Origin: Tangfeifania diversioriginum
Lineage (GTDB): Bacteria > Bacteroidota > Bacteroidia > Bacteroidales > Prolixibacteraceae
NCBI RefSeq assembly: GCF_900141875.1
Contig: NZ_FQZE01000038.1
Coordinates: 1-38,514, forward strand
DNA: 38,514 nucleotides
Reading direction: 5' to 3'
Each line of letters begins with the position of its first letter. Positions within the stretch are counted from its first letter, which is position 1. Positions 15,033 to 23,941 of the stretch are shown here, piece after piece. A program made the translations under genes and the position numbers. Below the pieces are notes generated by a model that worked only from the letters and a program-made list of their open reading frames with translations, made no database searches and was not told the origin of the DNA.

Positions 15033-15958
15033 TTGTCGAGCGTTTGGGTCATATAAAACAGGTGGCGTTCCTGTTCGGTAATAAATTCACGGAATAACAA
15101 TTTTTTGCCGTTTTCTTCTGTGAAACCGCGCTGAACCAACTCAAAATACGCATACGTCCAGTTTATAAAAACCCTGCCGCCATTATCTTTTACTTCAAGC
15201 TCTTCCTTTACGGCAGGAGTGGCGCACTGTTGCAACAGGCTTCCCGGGGTTCCCTGGATAGTCACCTCGCTAAAAATCTTCTTTTCTTTTAACGCATTGC
15301 AAGTAGTTTCAAAATCGGGCCATTCATTAACTCCCTGTCCGTTTACCGAAGCGGCAAAATGGCTCACGGCATTTCCATGCAGCATTACCCAGGCGGCATA
15401 TTGCGAAATATCATTCAGTTTTAAAACCGCTTCTTTTTCAGGAATATTCCATGGCCTGATAAAATATTTCAGCAACTCATTTTCGAGAAGATCGGCAGCT
15501 TCGGAAGTAATAATTCCATCCCTGCCGAGTAAATTCAACAATTCAATTCCTTTATTTGACAGGGCATAACCGCTATCTTTTACGGCCTCATTAATTAAAT
15601 GCTGTGCCCAATCGGGCAGCTCATCCACTTCGAGCTGACTGACCCAAATATATGGTAACATTTCATCGGAGTGCTCAAAACGAACTGCCGTTAATTTCTT
15701 TTTGATAAAAGTATATTTTTCGGCAGGTTTATATCCAAGGCATTTTATGATGTGCTTTATGGCCCTGATTCCTTCGGGTTGCTCTCCGGTATGGGTATTC
15801 AGGGTTCGAAACCCCAGGTGATCAATTACTGTGTGTCCCCCTTTTTGTGCAACTATTTCATCGTACTTTTTTGCGCATGGAACACGTTCGAGGTAGTTAC
15901 TCCAAAGTTTTCCGGTAAGGTTTCGAGCAATATTTGCTGCATCGCGTTTCATACTCAT
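15029..15958 (-). CDS. DUF1338 family protein (2-oxoadipate dioxygenase/decarboxylase-like)
   Basis: This 309-residue protein has the DUF1338 layout. An N-terminal block VIDHLGFRTLNTHTG (about 44-58) carries the first metal His. VRFEHSDEMLPYIWVSQLEV (about 92-111) and MLHGNAVSHFAASVNG (about 193-208) follow, and the C-terminus is REFITEQERHLFYMTQT. Characterised members such as HglS are Fe(II) enzymes that convert 2-oxoadipate to 2-hydroxyglutarate in lysine breakdown. Whether this copy has that substrate is unknown, although a lysine-2,3-aminomutase-like gene lies 4 kb away. Its 3' end overlaps ppk2 by 4 bases. Confidence 0.85.
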   Translation of the reverse strand: MSMKRDAANIARNLTGKLWSNYLERVPCAKKYDEIVAQKGGHTVIDHLGFRTLNTHTGEQPEGIRAIKHIIKCLGYKPAEKYTFIKKKLTAVRFEHSDEMLPYIWVSQLEVDELPDWAQHLINEAVKDSGYALSNKGIELLNLLGRDGIITSEAADLLENELLKYFIRPWNIPEKEAVLKLNDISQYAAWVMLHGNAVSHFAASVNGQGVNEWPDFETTCNALKEKKIFSEVTIQGTPGSLLQQCATPAVKEELEVKDNGGRVFINWTYAYFELVQRGFTEENGKKLLFREFITEQERHLFYMTQTLDN

Positions 15959-16044
15959 TTAAACAGCAAATCAGTGGCAAGGGTTACTTTTTAATATGTG
16001 TTTAATAATATTGTTTAATTCGAAAATATTACAGTGGGCTGCAC

Positions 16045-16953
16045 TTAAGTTCTTTTGGGGGTTGTTTCCATGAATTTCAGTACATCTTTTTTATCGAAAA
16101 ATGATGTAGCTCCCATCCGGGTGGCATTCAGGGCACCGGCGGCATTTCCAAAATTGAGTGCTTCCTGTATGGAGCTGCCATTGAGGAAATAATGCAAAAA
16201 CCCGGCAGCCAGTGCCATTCCCGAACCAATGTTGTCATTCAGCTCTACTTTGTAACCCGAATCCCAAAATGCGCCTTGTTTTTTATGAAACGCGCATACG
16301 CCACGGGTTCCGCGGGTAACAATCACCAAATCAACCTTGTATTTTTTGAGCAACTGATTTCCAAAACTTTCCACGTCACCCGGGTTCAGGTTTAGTTTTT
16401 CAGTTAAAAACCCAATTTCTTTCTCCTTGATGCGCACAATGTTTGATGACCGGAGCATATTTTCAACCACACCCACATTAAAAAAGTGCTGAAAAAGTTT
16501 TAAATCGAAAAATTTGAGTGCACGCCGTGATTCATTGATGAGTTCGCGAATGGTATTTTTAGAAATACCAAACCGCTGCGGAAGCAATCCAAAAAACAGG
16601 CAATTAGCGTTACGCACCAGTTTTAGCGCTTCGGCAGAAAATTCAATATGATCGAAGGCAACATCAGGAGTTACCTTAAAAATGGGTTCGCCGTTTTTAT
16701 CGAATTCCACATTCACTGTTCCGGTAGGAAATTCAGAATCCAACTGCACATCCAAGATTGAAATCCCCAGTTCTTCCAGCCGGTTAAGCGCTTCGTTTCC
16801 CAGCTCATCGTCGCCCACGCGCGAAAGCAGGAATCCCTTTTCGCCGAAAGAATTGCACCGAAAAACCAAATTAGAAGGCGTTCCTCCCAAAACTTTTCCG
16901 TCGGGTAAAATATCCCAGACCACTTCGCCAAATGCCACTATTTTTTTTGCCAT
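16045..16953 (-). CDS. PfkB-family sugar kinase homologue with a missing catalytic Asp
   Basis: This 302-residue ribokinase-fold protein has VAFGEVVWDILPDGKVLGG (5-23), GGTPSNLVF, LSRVGDDELGNEAL (the first PfkB signature), FGLLPQRFG and VIVTRGTRG. The second signature, normally DTxGAGDxF, reads DNIGSGMALAAGF, so the catalytic base Asp is Met and the Thr after the first Asp is Asn. The glycines of the anion hole remain. A fully active kinase is therefore doubtful; a sugar sensor or moonlighting role is possible. The gene has its own consensus promoter at 16973-17004, so it can be expressed apart from the upstream gene. The N-terminus AKKIVAFG from ATG 16953 is the family start; longer versions would need TTG. 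Confidence 0.85.
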   Translation of the reverse strand: MAKKIVAFGEVVWDILPDGKVLGGTPSNLVFRCNSFGEKGFLLSRVGDDELGNEALNRLEELGISILDVQLDSEFPTGTVNVEFDKNGEPIFKVTPDVAFDHIEFSAEALKLVRNANCLFFGLLPQRFGISKNTIRELINESRRALKFFDLKLFQHFFNVGVVENMLRSSNIVRIKEKEIGFLTEKLNLNPGDVESFGNQLLKKYKVDLVIVTRGTRGVCAFHKKQGAFWDSGYKVELNDNIGSGMALAAGFLHYFLNGSSIQEALNFGNAAGALNATRMGATSFFDKKDVLKFMETTPKRT

Positions 16954-16972
16954 CGATTTTGTTTTCCAGCTG

Positions 16973-17004
16973 CAAAAGTAGTGATTAATGAAAAATGATT
17001 CAAA
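16973..17004 (-). promoter_or_regulatory. Consensus promoter of the PfkB-family gene
   Basis: On the minus strand TTTG (17004-17001), a 20-nt spacer and TACTTTTG (16980-16973) followed by C match the Bacteroidota consensus completely. The -33 box lies in the last codons of the upstream cDPGS-like gene, and the -7 box ends 19 nt before the ATG at 16953. Confidence 0.7.
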
Positions 17005-18343
17005 TTTCAGGGAAATGGTTATTAACAAATTGTTCAAGCACCTCATAAAGTTTGGGTTGGCCAATTTCCTCGAGGTTGTAGAACACACGGGTACTGGGTT
17101 TATCAATTTTTATCACACGTTTTAAGTCAATTGGCGTTCCAATTACTACCGAATCACAATCGGTATTCCGGATGGTTTCTTCAAGATCCTGCACCTGTTT
17201 TCCCCCATACCCCATTGCAGGCAACAATTTACCGATATTAGGATATTTTTCGAACGTTTTCTTGAGCTCGCCAACCAAAAATGGCCGTGGATCAACAATT
17301 GATGCCGCACCAAATTTGCGGGCGGCCACAACTGCAGCTCCAATTTTCATTTCGCCATGGGTGAGCGTGGGGCCATCTTCCACGCAAAGTACGCGCTTGC
17401 CGGTTATTACATCTTTGCTTTCAACATGTACAGGACTTGTTGCGTCAATTACAGTTGCAGCCGGGTTCACGGATTCAATATTTTTACGTAGCTGCTCTAC
17501 ACTTTCGGGCGTTGCTGTATCAATTTTGTTGATAATCACCACATCGCTGCTCTGCAGCACCACCTGGCTCGGGTAGTAGGTCAGTTCGGCCCCCACGCGG
17601 TGCGGGTCGGTAACTGCAATGGATAAATCAGGCCGGTAAAACGAAAAATCGTTATTGCCGCCGTCCCACAAAATTACATCGCAACCATCGGGATCATTCT
17701 CGGCGGCACGCAAAATTGCTTCATAATCAACGCCCGCATAAATCACATTACCCCGGGCAATATGAGGTTCATACTCTTCCATTTCCTCAATTGTACACTC
17801 ATGTTTGGCCAAATCATCGAGGGTTGCAAAGCGCTGAACTTTTTGTTTTACAAGGTCGCCATAAGGCATAGGATGCCGTATGGCAACTACCCTGAGGCCT
17901 TCCCCCATAAGTATTTGTACAATTTTGCGGCTGGTCTGGCTTTTGCCCGAACCGGTGCGGGTGGCACACACCGAAATGACCGGTTTGGTTGAACTGAGCA
18001 TGGTTTGTTTGGGCCCCAGCAGCATAAAGGATGCACCCGATACATTCACACGGGCGCTGGCCTGCATTACCCGCTGGTTGGGTACATCACTGTATGAAAA
18101 CACACAAATGTCAGCCTTCAAATCTTTTATTAATTTTTCCGTTTCAGTTTCAGGATAAACAGGAATTCCTTCGGGGTAAAGTGTCCCGGCCAGTTCGGCC
18201 GGATAACGGCGGTTTTCAATTCCCGGAATCTGGTTGGCGGTAAAAGCCACTACTTCAAAATCAGTATTATTTCTGAAAAAGGTGTTGAAATTATGAAAGT
18301 CGCGACCGGCAGCTCCCATGATTATTACGCGTTGCTTAGCCAT
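17000..18343 (-). CDS. Cyclic 2,3-diphosphoglycerate synthetase-like P-loop protein
   Basis: This 447-residue soluble protein has a Rossmann-like N-terminal part (QRVIIMGAAGRDFHNFN, 4-20). A P-loop half follows, with CATRTGSGKSQTSRK (Walker A, about 126-140), VILWDGGNNDFSF (Walker B-like) and VVIINKID (nucleotide specificity). It ends with a third domain containing VVIGTPIDLKRVI. This order matches the family named after the methanogen enzyme that cyclises 2,3-diphosphoglycerate with ATP, and it is found in many bacteria whose use of it is unproven. The product in a mesophilic Bacteroidota is therefore uncertain. It lies just upstream of the PfkB gene on the same strand, whose promoter starts inside its 3' end. 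Confidence 0.8.
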   Translation of the reverse strand: MAKQRVIIMGAAGRDFHNFNTFFRNNTDFEVVAFTANQIPGIENRRYPAELAGTLYPEGIPVYPETETEKLIKDLKADICVFSYSDVPNQRVMQASARVNVSGASFMLLGPKQTMLSSTKPVISVCATRTGSGKSQTSRKIVQILMGEGLRVVAIRHPMPYGDLVKQKVQRFATLDDLAKHECTIEEMEEYEPHIARGNVIYAGVDYEAILRAAENDPDGCDVILWDGGNNDFSFYRPDLSIAVTDPHRVGAELTYYPSQVVLQSSDVVIINKIDTATPESVEQLRKNIESVNPAATVIDATSPVHVESKDVITGKRVLCVEDGPTLTHGEMKIGAAVVAARKFGAASIVDPRPFLVGELKKTFEKYPNIGKLLPAMGYGGKQVQDLEETIRNTDCDSVVIGTPIDLKRVIKIDKPSTRVFYNLEEIGQPKLYEVLEQFVNNHFPEI

Positions 18344-18535
18344 AAGTTTGTAGTTTTAAAAATTCTTCAAAATTTAAACGTAATTGGCCGGAAAAAACAG
18401 GATAAAACTCATGGCTCATCGGTTTTTTTTGTTCAGCTCTCCGGCAGAATTCAACAGCAGTCAAAAGCCCCCCCCGGGACCGCTGTAATCAAAACATTAT
18501 TCGTACTTTGGCGTTCTCTTTCAAAAACAGAGGAA

Positions 18536-19150
18536 ATGAATTATCTGGCACATTTATACCTTTCAGGCGAGGATGACAAACTGCTCACGGGCAATTTTAT
18601 TGGCGATTACGTGAAAGGGAAAAACTATCTGAATTACCCGGGTAAAATAAGAGAAGGAATTTTGCTGCACCGCCGGATTGACACCTTTACCGACCAGCAC
18701 CCCCGGTTTAGGGAAGTAAAAAAACTGCTGCGGGAAGAGTTCGGCCTGTATTCCGGCATTATTACCGATCTTTTTTACGACCATTTTTTAGCCCGCAACT
18801 GGGACCACTACTCCACCTACCCGCTCCGCAGCTACACCAACAAAGCCCATTCAGCTTTATTGACGCACTTTTTTTACCTGCCGGCGCGGGTGAAGGGATT
18901 TTTGCCCGTGCTCATAAAAAACAAGCGGCTGGAATCGTATGCCCGGCCCGAAGGGATCCGCCAGTCGCTGGAGATAATGAGCCGCTACACTTCACTACCT
19001 GAAAATGCAACTCAGGCAATGGATACGCTGGAACTGAATTTCAATTTCATGCAGGAAAACTTCACGGCTTTTATGCTGGAAATGATTGAATATGTGGAAA
19101 AGGATTTTGGGGTTGAAATTAAAAAACCCGGTTTTGTGGTAACGCCCTGA
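18536..19150 (+). CDS. acpH: Acyl carrier protein phosphodiesterase (AcpH family, DUF479)
   Basis: This 204-residue protein starts NYLAHLYLSGEDDKLLTGNF and contains IGDYVKG, REGILLHRRIDTFTDQH (about 43-59) and ITDLFYDHFLARNW (about 80-93). These His/Asp blocks are characteristic of the HD-like AcpH family. E. coli AcpH removes 4'-phosphopantetheine from acyl carrier protein, returning holo- to apo-ACP. Length agrees with the family (about 193-205). ATG 18536 is chosen because similarity begins exactly there; the open frame extends upstream into non-conserved sequence overlapping the start of the divergent cDPGS-like gene. Confidence 0.88.
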   Translation: MNYLAHLYLSGEDDKLLTGNFIGDYVKGKNYLNYPGKIREGILLHRRIDTFTDQHPRFREVKKLLREEFGLYSGIITDLFYDHFLARNWDHYSTYPLRSYTNKAHSALLTHFFYLPARVKGFLPVLIKNKRLESYARPEGIRQSLEIMSRYTSLPENATQAMDTLELNFNFMQENFTAFMLEMIEYVEKDFGVEIKKPGFVVTP

Positions 19151-19163
19151 AACCGCACAAAAA

Positions 19164-19198
19164 ACCGGTGCTGAAAATTTCAATTTCCCATCACCGGT
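19164..19198. terminator. Bidirectional hairpin between convergent genes
   Basis: ACCGGTG (19164-19170) and CACCGGT (19192-19198) pair perfectly around a 21-base loop that itself contains TGAAAATTTCA. It sits midway between the stops of acpH (+) and the KamA-like gene (-). There is an A-run just left of it, which would be a T-run on the minus strand, so termination from the right is the more likely direction. Confidence 0.45.
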
Positions 19199-19224
19199 CC
19201 CTATTATCTTCAAAAAGAAGTAGT

Positions 19225-20523
19225 TCAGGCCAGCATTTCGTAATATTCTTCTTCAAAGAAAAAGTTTGATTCGCCGAAAGCGGGCTCCAAATCGTCAATC
19301 CAGATAGCATCGGGGTTGTATTTGGCAAAAAACGGCTGGCCTACCCATGAGGGGTCGCGCCCCTGCAGGAAGTTAAGCACGAACACCTTTTCGCCATTAA
19401 TTTCGGAAACACCCACCACCTGTACTTTACCTGGACTGCATGACATGCTGGGGCCTTTCACCGTCCGGCAGATTCCACTCACCTGGTTGTAGGCATTCCT
19501 GAAAATCTGCCAGCACTGCTGCAATGTAACAGCAAAATAATCCTGCGCACCGGTATCGCGGGCAATAAACATGTAATAGGGGATGATGCCCAGCTTTACC
19601 TGCTCCCGCCAGTTTCGGGCCCAGATATCAGGATGGGCATTTATATTTTTCATGACCGGAGATTGCGAGCGAATTTGAACTCCGGCGGCCAGCAGGTTTT
19701 TCACAGCTTCTTTCACGGCATCGGTTTTCAACTCATCCGGATGATTGAAATGAGCCATCAGCGCGATGTTTATCCCCTTCCTTTTCATCTTTTCGAACAG
19801 GCGGAGAAGATCGCCGGCATCTTCATCGGTAGTAAAACGGTAGGGCCAGTAAGCCAGTGCTTTTGTACCAATGCGAATATTTTTCAGGTTCGGCAAATCC
19901 GCATCGGCCAGGGCATTGAAATACGACTCAAAAAAGCGGGTTTTCATAATTGCCGGGTCGCCTCCGGTAAAAAGGACATCGGTAATGTGCGGATTGGCCT
20001 TCAGATATTCGATCAACGTATCGGCCTCTTTCATGGCAAACTTAAATTCATTGAGCGCAAACTGCGGCCACCGGAAACAAAACGTGCAGTAGGCATGGCA
20101 AGTTTGTCCCTGCGACGGGAAAAACAACATGGTTTCCCTGTATTTATGCTGAATACCTGTGAGTTTTTTTCCGTTTAAAACCGGCACATTGCTCTCCTGA
20201 CCGGCGGGATTGGGATTTAATTTTAATCGGATTTTTTTGACTTCGTTTTGAAGTTCTTTTTTGGGAACGTTATTTTTTAACAGATTAGCTATTTTACTGA
20301 AACTTGCCTCATCGAGCATCTCTTTTTGCGGAAAATTCAGAATAAAGAACGGATCTTTCTCAAAGTTTTCCCAGTCAATCAGTTCATCAACTACATAATT
20401 GTTTGTTTTGAAGGGCAAAACAGTCCCCACTACTTCAATATTAAATTTCTGCTCTTCAGTAAGAAATTCCATCTGCGGAATTTGCCTGAAATTGTGGAGC
20501 GAAAAAGATCTATACTTCATCAT
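19225..20523 (-). CDS. KamA-family radical SAM enzyme (lysine 2,3-aminomutase-like)
   Basis: This 432-residue protein carries the radical SAM cluster C142-x3-C146-x2-C149 (TCHAYCTFCFRW). It then has VLFTGGDPAIM, the GGDP block that binds S-adenosylmethionine, and VQIRSQSPVMKNIN as in KamA. CSPGKVQVVGV (about 368-378) carries a Lys at the place of the pyridoxal-phosphate Lys of aminomutases. So cofactor sites for [4Fe-4S], SAM and PLP appear present. True lysine 2,3-aminomutases have a longer zinc-binding C-terminal tail; here the C-terminus is short and acidic (FFFEEEYYEMLA), so the substrate may differ. The gene is alone, with a consensus promoter and an approximately 100-nt structured leader. 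Confidence 0.83.
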   Translation of the reverse strand: MMKYRSFSLHNFRQIPQMEFLTEEQKFNIEVVGTVLPFKTNNYVVDELIDWENFEKDPFFILNFPQKEMLDEASFSKIANLLKNNVPKKELQNEVKKIRLKLNPNPAGQESNVPVLNGKKLTGIQHKYRETMLFFPSQGQTCHAYCTFCFRWPQFALNEFKFAMKEADTLIEYLKANPHITDVLFTGGDPAIMKTRFFESYFNALADADLPNLKNIRIGTKALAYWPYRFTTDEDAGDLLRLFEKMKRKGINIALMAHFNHPDELKTDAVKEAVKNLLAAGVQIRSQSPVMKNINAHPDIWARNWREQVKLGIIPYYMFIARDTGAQDYFAVTLQQCWQIFRNAYNQVSGICRTVKGPSMSCSPGKVQVVGVSEINGEKVFVLNFLQGRDPSWVGQPFFAKYNPDAIWIDDLEPAFGESNFFFEEEYYEMLA

Positions 20524-20634
20524 AAGCCAAAAAAAAATTTATAAAGAACTATTAAAGTTTATAACTAATTGCTTGAAATATACCTCCATTGAGGCATCGC
20601 AAAACCATAAAATTGCTGATTTTTCAAGGCGCGG
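20524..20634 (-). promoter_or_regulatory. Structured 5' leader of the KamA-like gene
   Basis: The transcript from the promoter at 20635-20665 would carry about 100 nt before the ATG. In minus-strand sense it contains GCCTTGAAA near its start and TTTCAAGC later, able to pair, and a tight CCTC-AATG-GAGG hairpin inside. Two tiny frames lie in it (MVLRCLNGGIFQAISYKL, and MEVYFKQLVINFNSSL in another frame). I do not recognise a known riboswitch class; attenuation or translational control is possible. Confidence 0.35.
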
Positions 20635-20665
20635 CAAATGTACAAAAACCAGTCCACAAAACAAA
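20635..20665 (-). promoter_or_regulatory. Consensus promoter of the KamA-like gene
   Basis: TTTG (20665-20662), a 19-nt spacer and TACATTTG (20642-20635) followed by C match the Bacteroidota consensus completely. The position between rodA and the KamA-like gene implies that the latter is transcribed separately from the mre operon. Confidence 0.7.
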
Positions 20666-20682
20666 CATGAAGTTTATCAGGT

Positions 20683-22116
20683 TCATGGCTGGTCTGACAG
20701 GTGATCGAGGCGGCTGGCATCGAGCCTGATAAAGATAAAAAGCAATATGGTAAACGACCAGAGCGATGATCCTCCGTAGCTAAAGAATGGCAACGGAATT
20801 CCAATTACCGGCATTACGCCAATGGTCATACCAATGTTCACCATCACATGAAAAAAGAGAATTGCCGCTACTGAATAACCGTAAATTCGTGAAAACCCGG
20901 AGCGCTGCCGTTCAGCGAGCATAACCAGCCTTGAAAGCAAAACCATGAAAAGGATTACCACCATGAACGTTCCTGCAAACCCCCACTCTTCGCCAACGGT
21001 ACAAAAAATAAAATCGGTGCTTTGTTCGGGCACAAAATTAAATTTGGTCTGGGTGCCATTTAAAAAGCCTTTCCCCCACATGCCACCTGACCCAATGGCA
21101 ATTTTACTCTGGTTCACATTATACCCTGCGCCCTGAGGATCGGATTCAATTCCGAGCAGTTCGTTAATACGCGCCTGATGGTAAGGCTCGAGTATTTCGT
21201 TAAATGCATAGTCAACTGAAATAGAAAGGAGCACCGAACCAATAAAAATTAATGCAATAAACGCGTAATTCTTCAACCTTTTCAACAAACTATAAATAAG
21301 CACCAGCCCACCGGAAAGCAATGAAGTGCCTCTCAGTACCTGTTCTCCTGAAAATTCAGAACCAAAAGCATAATTGACACCTGCCAGTAAGAAGAAGCTG
21401 ACAATAAAAATTCCGGCCACTACAAAAAATTGTTTAATAGAAGGATTTAAAGCCAGGAAAATGACAAGCGCCAAAGCCGCCAGCAATCCAAACAAAACAA
21501 CACCTTCAAGTACCAGCGAAAACACAAACAAGAGCGCAATCCAAACGCCAAAAAAGAGGAAAATCCCTGAAAGTCCTTCCCGGTAAAGTACCAAAACAAA
21601 AGCAAAATAGACCAACGCAGACCCGGTATCGTTTTGCAACAAAATAAGAGCGGCCGGCAAAAACACAATCAGGCCAATTATAACAAACGATTTAAATCGT
21701 TTCAGTTTAAAACCGAATGAGCTCATATATTTGGCCAGGGCCAGGGAGGTGGCAAATTTCCCGAACTCGGCAGGTTGTATGCTGAAACCGCCGATGGTGA
21801 ACCACGATTTGGACGCGTTAATTTCGGTCCCGACAAACAACACCAGAATCAATAATAAAATGATTATTCCGTAAATGATGTAGGAAAAGAAGACATAAAA
21901 ATTGGTTTCCAGGATAAGAATGACAAATGCCAGTGTGAGTGCGGCCGCAATCCAAATCATTTGTTTCCCGTAGCGTTGCGAAACATCCAGTATGTTTTGG
22001 TGATCAGTATCGTAAACCGAGGAATAAATATTTATCCAGCCCAAAAAAATCAGTACCAGGTAGAGAAAAACGGTAAGCCAGTCGATGTTTGTCCAAACAC
22101 TGTTTCTTCTTGGCAT
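20683..22116 (-). CDS. rodA: Rod-shape peptidoglycan polymerase RodA (SEDS family)
   Basis: This 477-residue polytopic protein of the SEDS glycosyltransferase family polymerises lipid II glycan strands with PBP2 during side-wall growth. Typical blocks are FSIQPAEFGKFATSLALAKY (about 105-124), LILLQNDTGSALVYF, and the long extracytoplasmic loop with QSKIAIGSGGMWGKGFLNG and FVPEQSTDFIFCTVGEEWGF. The C-terminal end is IGIPLPFFSYGGSSL. At 477 residues it is longer than the E. coli protein because of extra helices in the middle, which is usual in Bacteroidota. Its ATG begins one base after the mrdA stop. Confidence 0.95.
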   Translation of the reverse strand: MPRRNSVWTNIDWLTVFLYLVLIFLGWINIYSSVYDTDHQNILDVSQRYGKQMIWIAAALTLAFVILILETNFYVFFSYIIYGIIILLLILVLFVGTEINASKSWFTIGGFSIQPAEFGKFATSLALAKYMSSFGFKLKRFKSFVIIGLIVFLPAALILLQNDTGSALVYFAFVLVLYREGLSGIFLFFGVWIALLFVFSLVLEGVVLFGLLAALALVIFLALNPSIKQFFVVAGIFIVSFFLLAGVNYAFGSEFSGEQVLRGTSLLSGGLVLIYSLLKRLKNYAFIALIFIGSVLLSISVDYAFNEILEPYHQARINELLGIESDPQGAGYNVNQSKIAIGSGGMWGKGFLNGTQTKFNFVPEQSTDFIFCTVGEEWGFAGTFMVVILFMVLLSRLVMLAERQRSGFSRIYGYSVAAILFFHVMVNIGMTIGVMPVIGIPLPFFSYGGSSLWSFTILLFIFIRLDASRLDHLSDQP

Positions 22117-22117
22117 A

Positions 22118-23935
22118 TTACTTCGGTTGATTTGGATTTAACAAATTAGCTTCAATCATGCGGGTTTCCACCCATTTGCGGTTATCTGCAATTGAATCGT
22201 TCAAATACTTTTCTACCAACAGGCTGGCAATTGGCGCTGCATAACGTGTGCCCCAAACTCCGTTTTCAACATAAACCGATATGGCTATTTGCGGATTTTC
22301 ACGCGGGGCAAATGCCATAAACACCGAGTGATCGGAGCCATGGGGATTTTCGGCAGTTCCTGTTTTTCCGCACATGGCAATTCCCGGAATTCGCGACAAA
22401 TAAGCCGTATTGGTTTGCTCAACTGCCTGCTGCATGCCTTCAATTACGGGTTCAAAATGTTCTTCAGCAATGCCCACTTCAATTTTTGTTTTCAACTCCC
22501 TGTCCAGGCTGCCATCTTCAATCTCCTTTACAACATGGGGCGGATAGTAAAATCCGCGGTTGGCAACAACTGAACAGTAACTGGCCAGCTGAAGTGGTGT
22601 CACGCCCAATTCACCCTGACCAATGGCAAGCGAACGGACAGTCATTGCATTCCAATGACCTGCACCATAAATCCCGTTATAATACTCTTCCTTGGGAAGG
22701 CTGCCTTTCAGCTCGGTAGGCAAATCAATTCCCAGCTTTTTCCCGATACCGAAATTGAGCACATGGTCGCGCCAAATATTGTAACCTTCCGCCGAGGTTT
22801 CAGCACTATACAAAATGGAACGAAAAGTATTCCACAAAAACGGGTTGCACGATTCGCGAATGGCTTCAACCACATTGTTGGGAGAACCATGATTGTGTGT
22901 ACAACGAATGGGAACCGAAGCAGGGCCGTAGCATGGGAAAAGTGTGTGCGTTGAAATAGTTTGCTCTTCGAGCCCAACCAGCACATTCAGCACCTTAAAG
23001 GTTGACCCCGGGGGGTATTCGGCCATCAGCGCGCGGTTAAAAAGCGGCTTCAGGGTATCGGTGAGCAGCATGGCGTAATTTTCGCCCCTTACGCGCCCAA
23101 CCAGCAGCCCGGGATCGTAAGCAGGGGCACTTGCCAGCACAAGTATTTCGCCGGTTGAAGGTTCAATGGCCACTACACTCCCCCTTTTGTTTTGCAGTAG
23201 TTTTTCGGCATAAAGCTGTAATTCAATATCGAGCGAGGTGGTTAAGTTTTTTCCAATCTGGGCCGGCACATCCTGCACACCTTCCAAAAAACTACCCTGA
23301 ATCCGGTTATGCACATCAACCAGGTATTTTTTTATCCCTTTGTTTCCGCGCAGCCACTCTTCATACGATTTTTCAATGCCACTCTGCCCAATATAGTCGC
23401 CCTGACTATAATAGTCGTCATTTTCAATATTACCAGCTGTAACTTCGCCTACATACCCCAACACATGGGCTGCCGAATGATGGCTGTATTCGCGCAGGGT
23501 TCTTCGCTGTGTGTGAAAGCCTTTAAACCGGTAAATACGTTCCTGCAAAACCGCATATTTTTCGGGCGGTATCTGCTTAATTAAAATGGATGGTTTGTAA
23601 AGCGAATAATCCCTTGCTTCCTGAATTCTTCTTTCAATTTTTTCTTTTTCAATTTTAAGAAGATTGCATAGGTACAGGGTATCGAACGCTTCAACTTCAC
23701 GGGGAGTGATCATAAGGTCGTAAGCCGGTTTGTTGTGCACGAGCAATTTTCCGTTGCGGTCGTATATTAAACCCCGGGCAGGATATTGCACCACGTTACG
23801 CAACACGTTGTTTGTAGCATAAACCTTATAGGTTGGATCGAGCACCTGCAACCGAAATAGTCTGGCGCCGTAAATCAACCCGGTAAGTAAAAAAATGGCT
23901 ATAATTACATAGCTGCGTTTTGAGAAACTGTTCAC
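22118..23935 (-). CDS. mrdA: Penicillin-binding protein 2, elongasome transpeptidase
   Basis: The 605-residue class B PBP crosslinks side-wall peptidoglycan together with RodA. It has one N-terminal membrane anchor (VIIAIFLLTGLIYGARLF), a dimerisation domain with ARGLIYDRNGKLL, and the transpeptidase domain. The active-site motifs are the nucleophile motif STFK within PPGSTFKVLN (about 309-318), a Ser-x-Asn in RESCNPF, and CGKTGTAENP. The start codon is GTG at 23935-23933, six bases after the mreD stop. The gene is flanked by mreD and rodA as expected for the elongasome. Confidence 0.95.
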   Translation of the reverse strand: MNSFSKRSYVIIAIFLLTGLIYGARLFRLQVLDPTYKVYATNNVLRNVVQYPARGLIYDRNGKLLVHNKPAYDLMITPREVEAFDTLYLCNLLKIEKEKIERRIQEARDYSLYKPSILIKQIPPEKYAVLQERIYRFKGFHTQRRTLREYSHHSAAHVLGYVGEVTAGNIENDDYYSQGDYIGQSGIEKSYEEWLRGNKGIKKYLVDVHNRIQGSFLEGVQDVPAQIGKNLTTSLDIELQLYAEKLLQNKRGSVVAIEPSTGEILVLASAPAYDPGLLVGRVRGENYAMLLTDTLKPLFNRALMAEYPPGSTFKVLNVLVGLEEQTISTHTLFPCYGPASVPIRCTHNHGSPNNVVEAIRESCNPFLWNTFRSILYSAETSAEGYNIWRDHVLNFGIGKKLGIDLPTELKGSLPKEEYYNGIYGAGHWNAMTVRSLAIGQGELGVTPLQLASYCSVVANRGFYYPPHVVKEIEDGSLDRELKTKIEVGIAEEHFEPVIEGMQQAVEQTNTAYLSRIPGIAMCGKTGTAENPHGSDHSVFMAFAPRENPQIAISVYVENGVWGTRYAAPIASLLVEKYLNDSIADNRKWVETRMIEANLLNPNQPK

Positions 23936-23941
23936 CCTAAC

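Noticed and set aside
16953-17106. Longer N-terminus of the PfkB protein overlapping the cDPGS-like gene
   Set aside because: It would need a TTG start and precedes the mapped promoter; PfkB similarity begins at ATG 16953.
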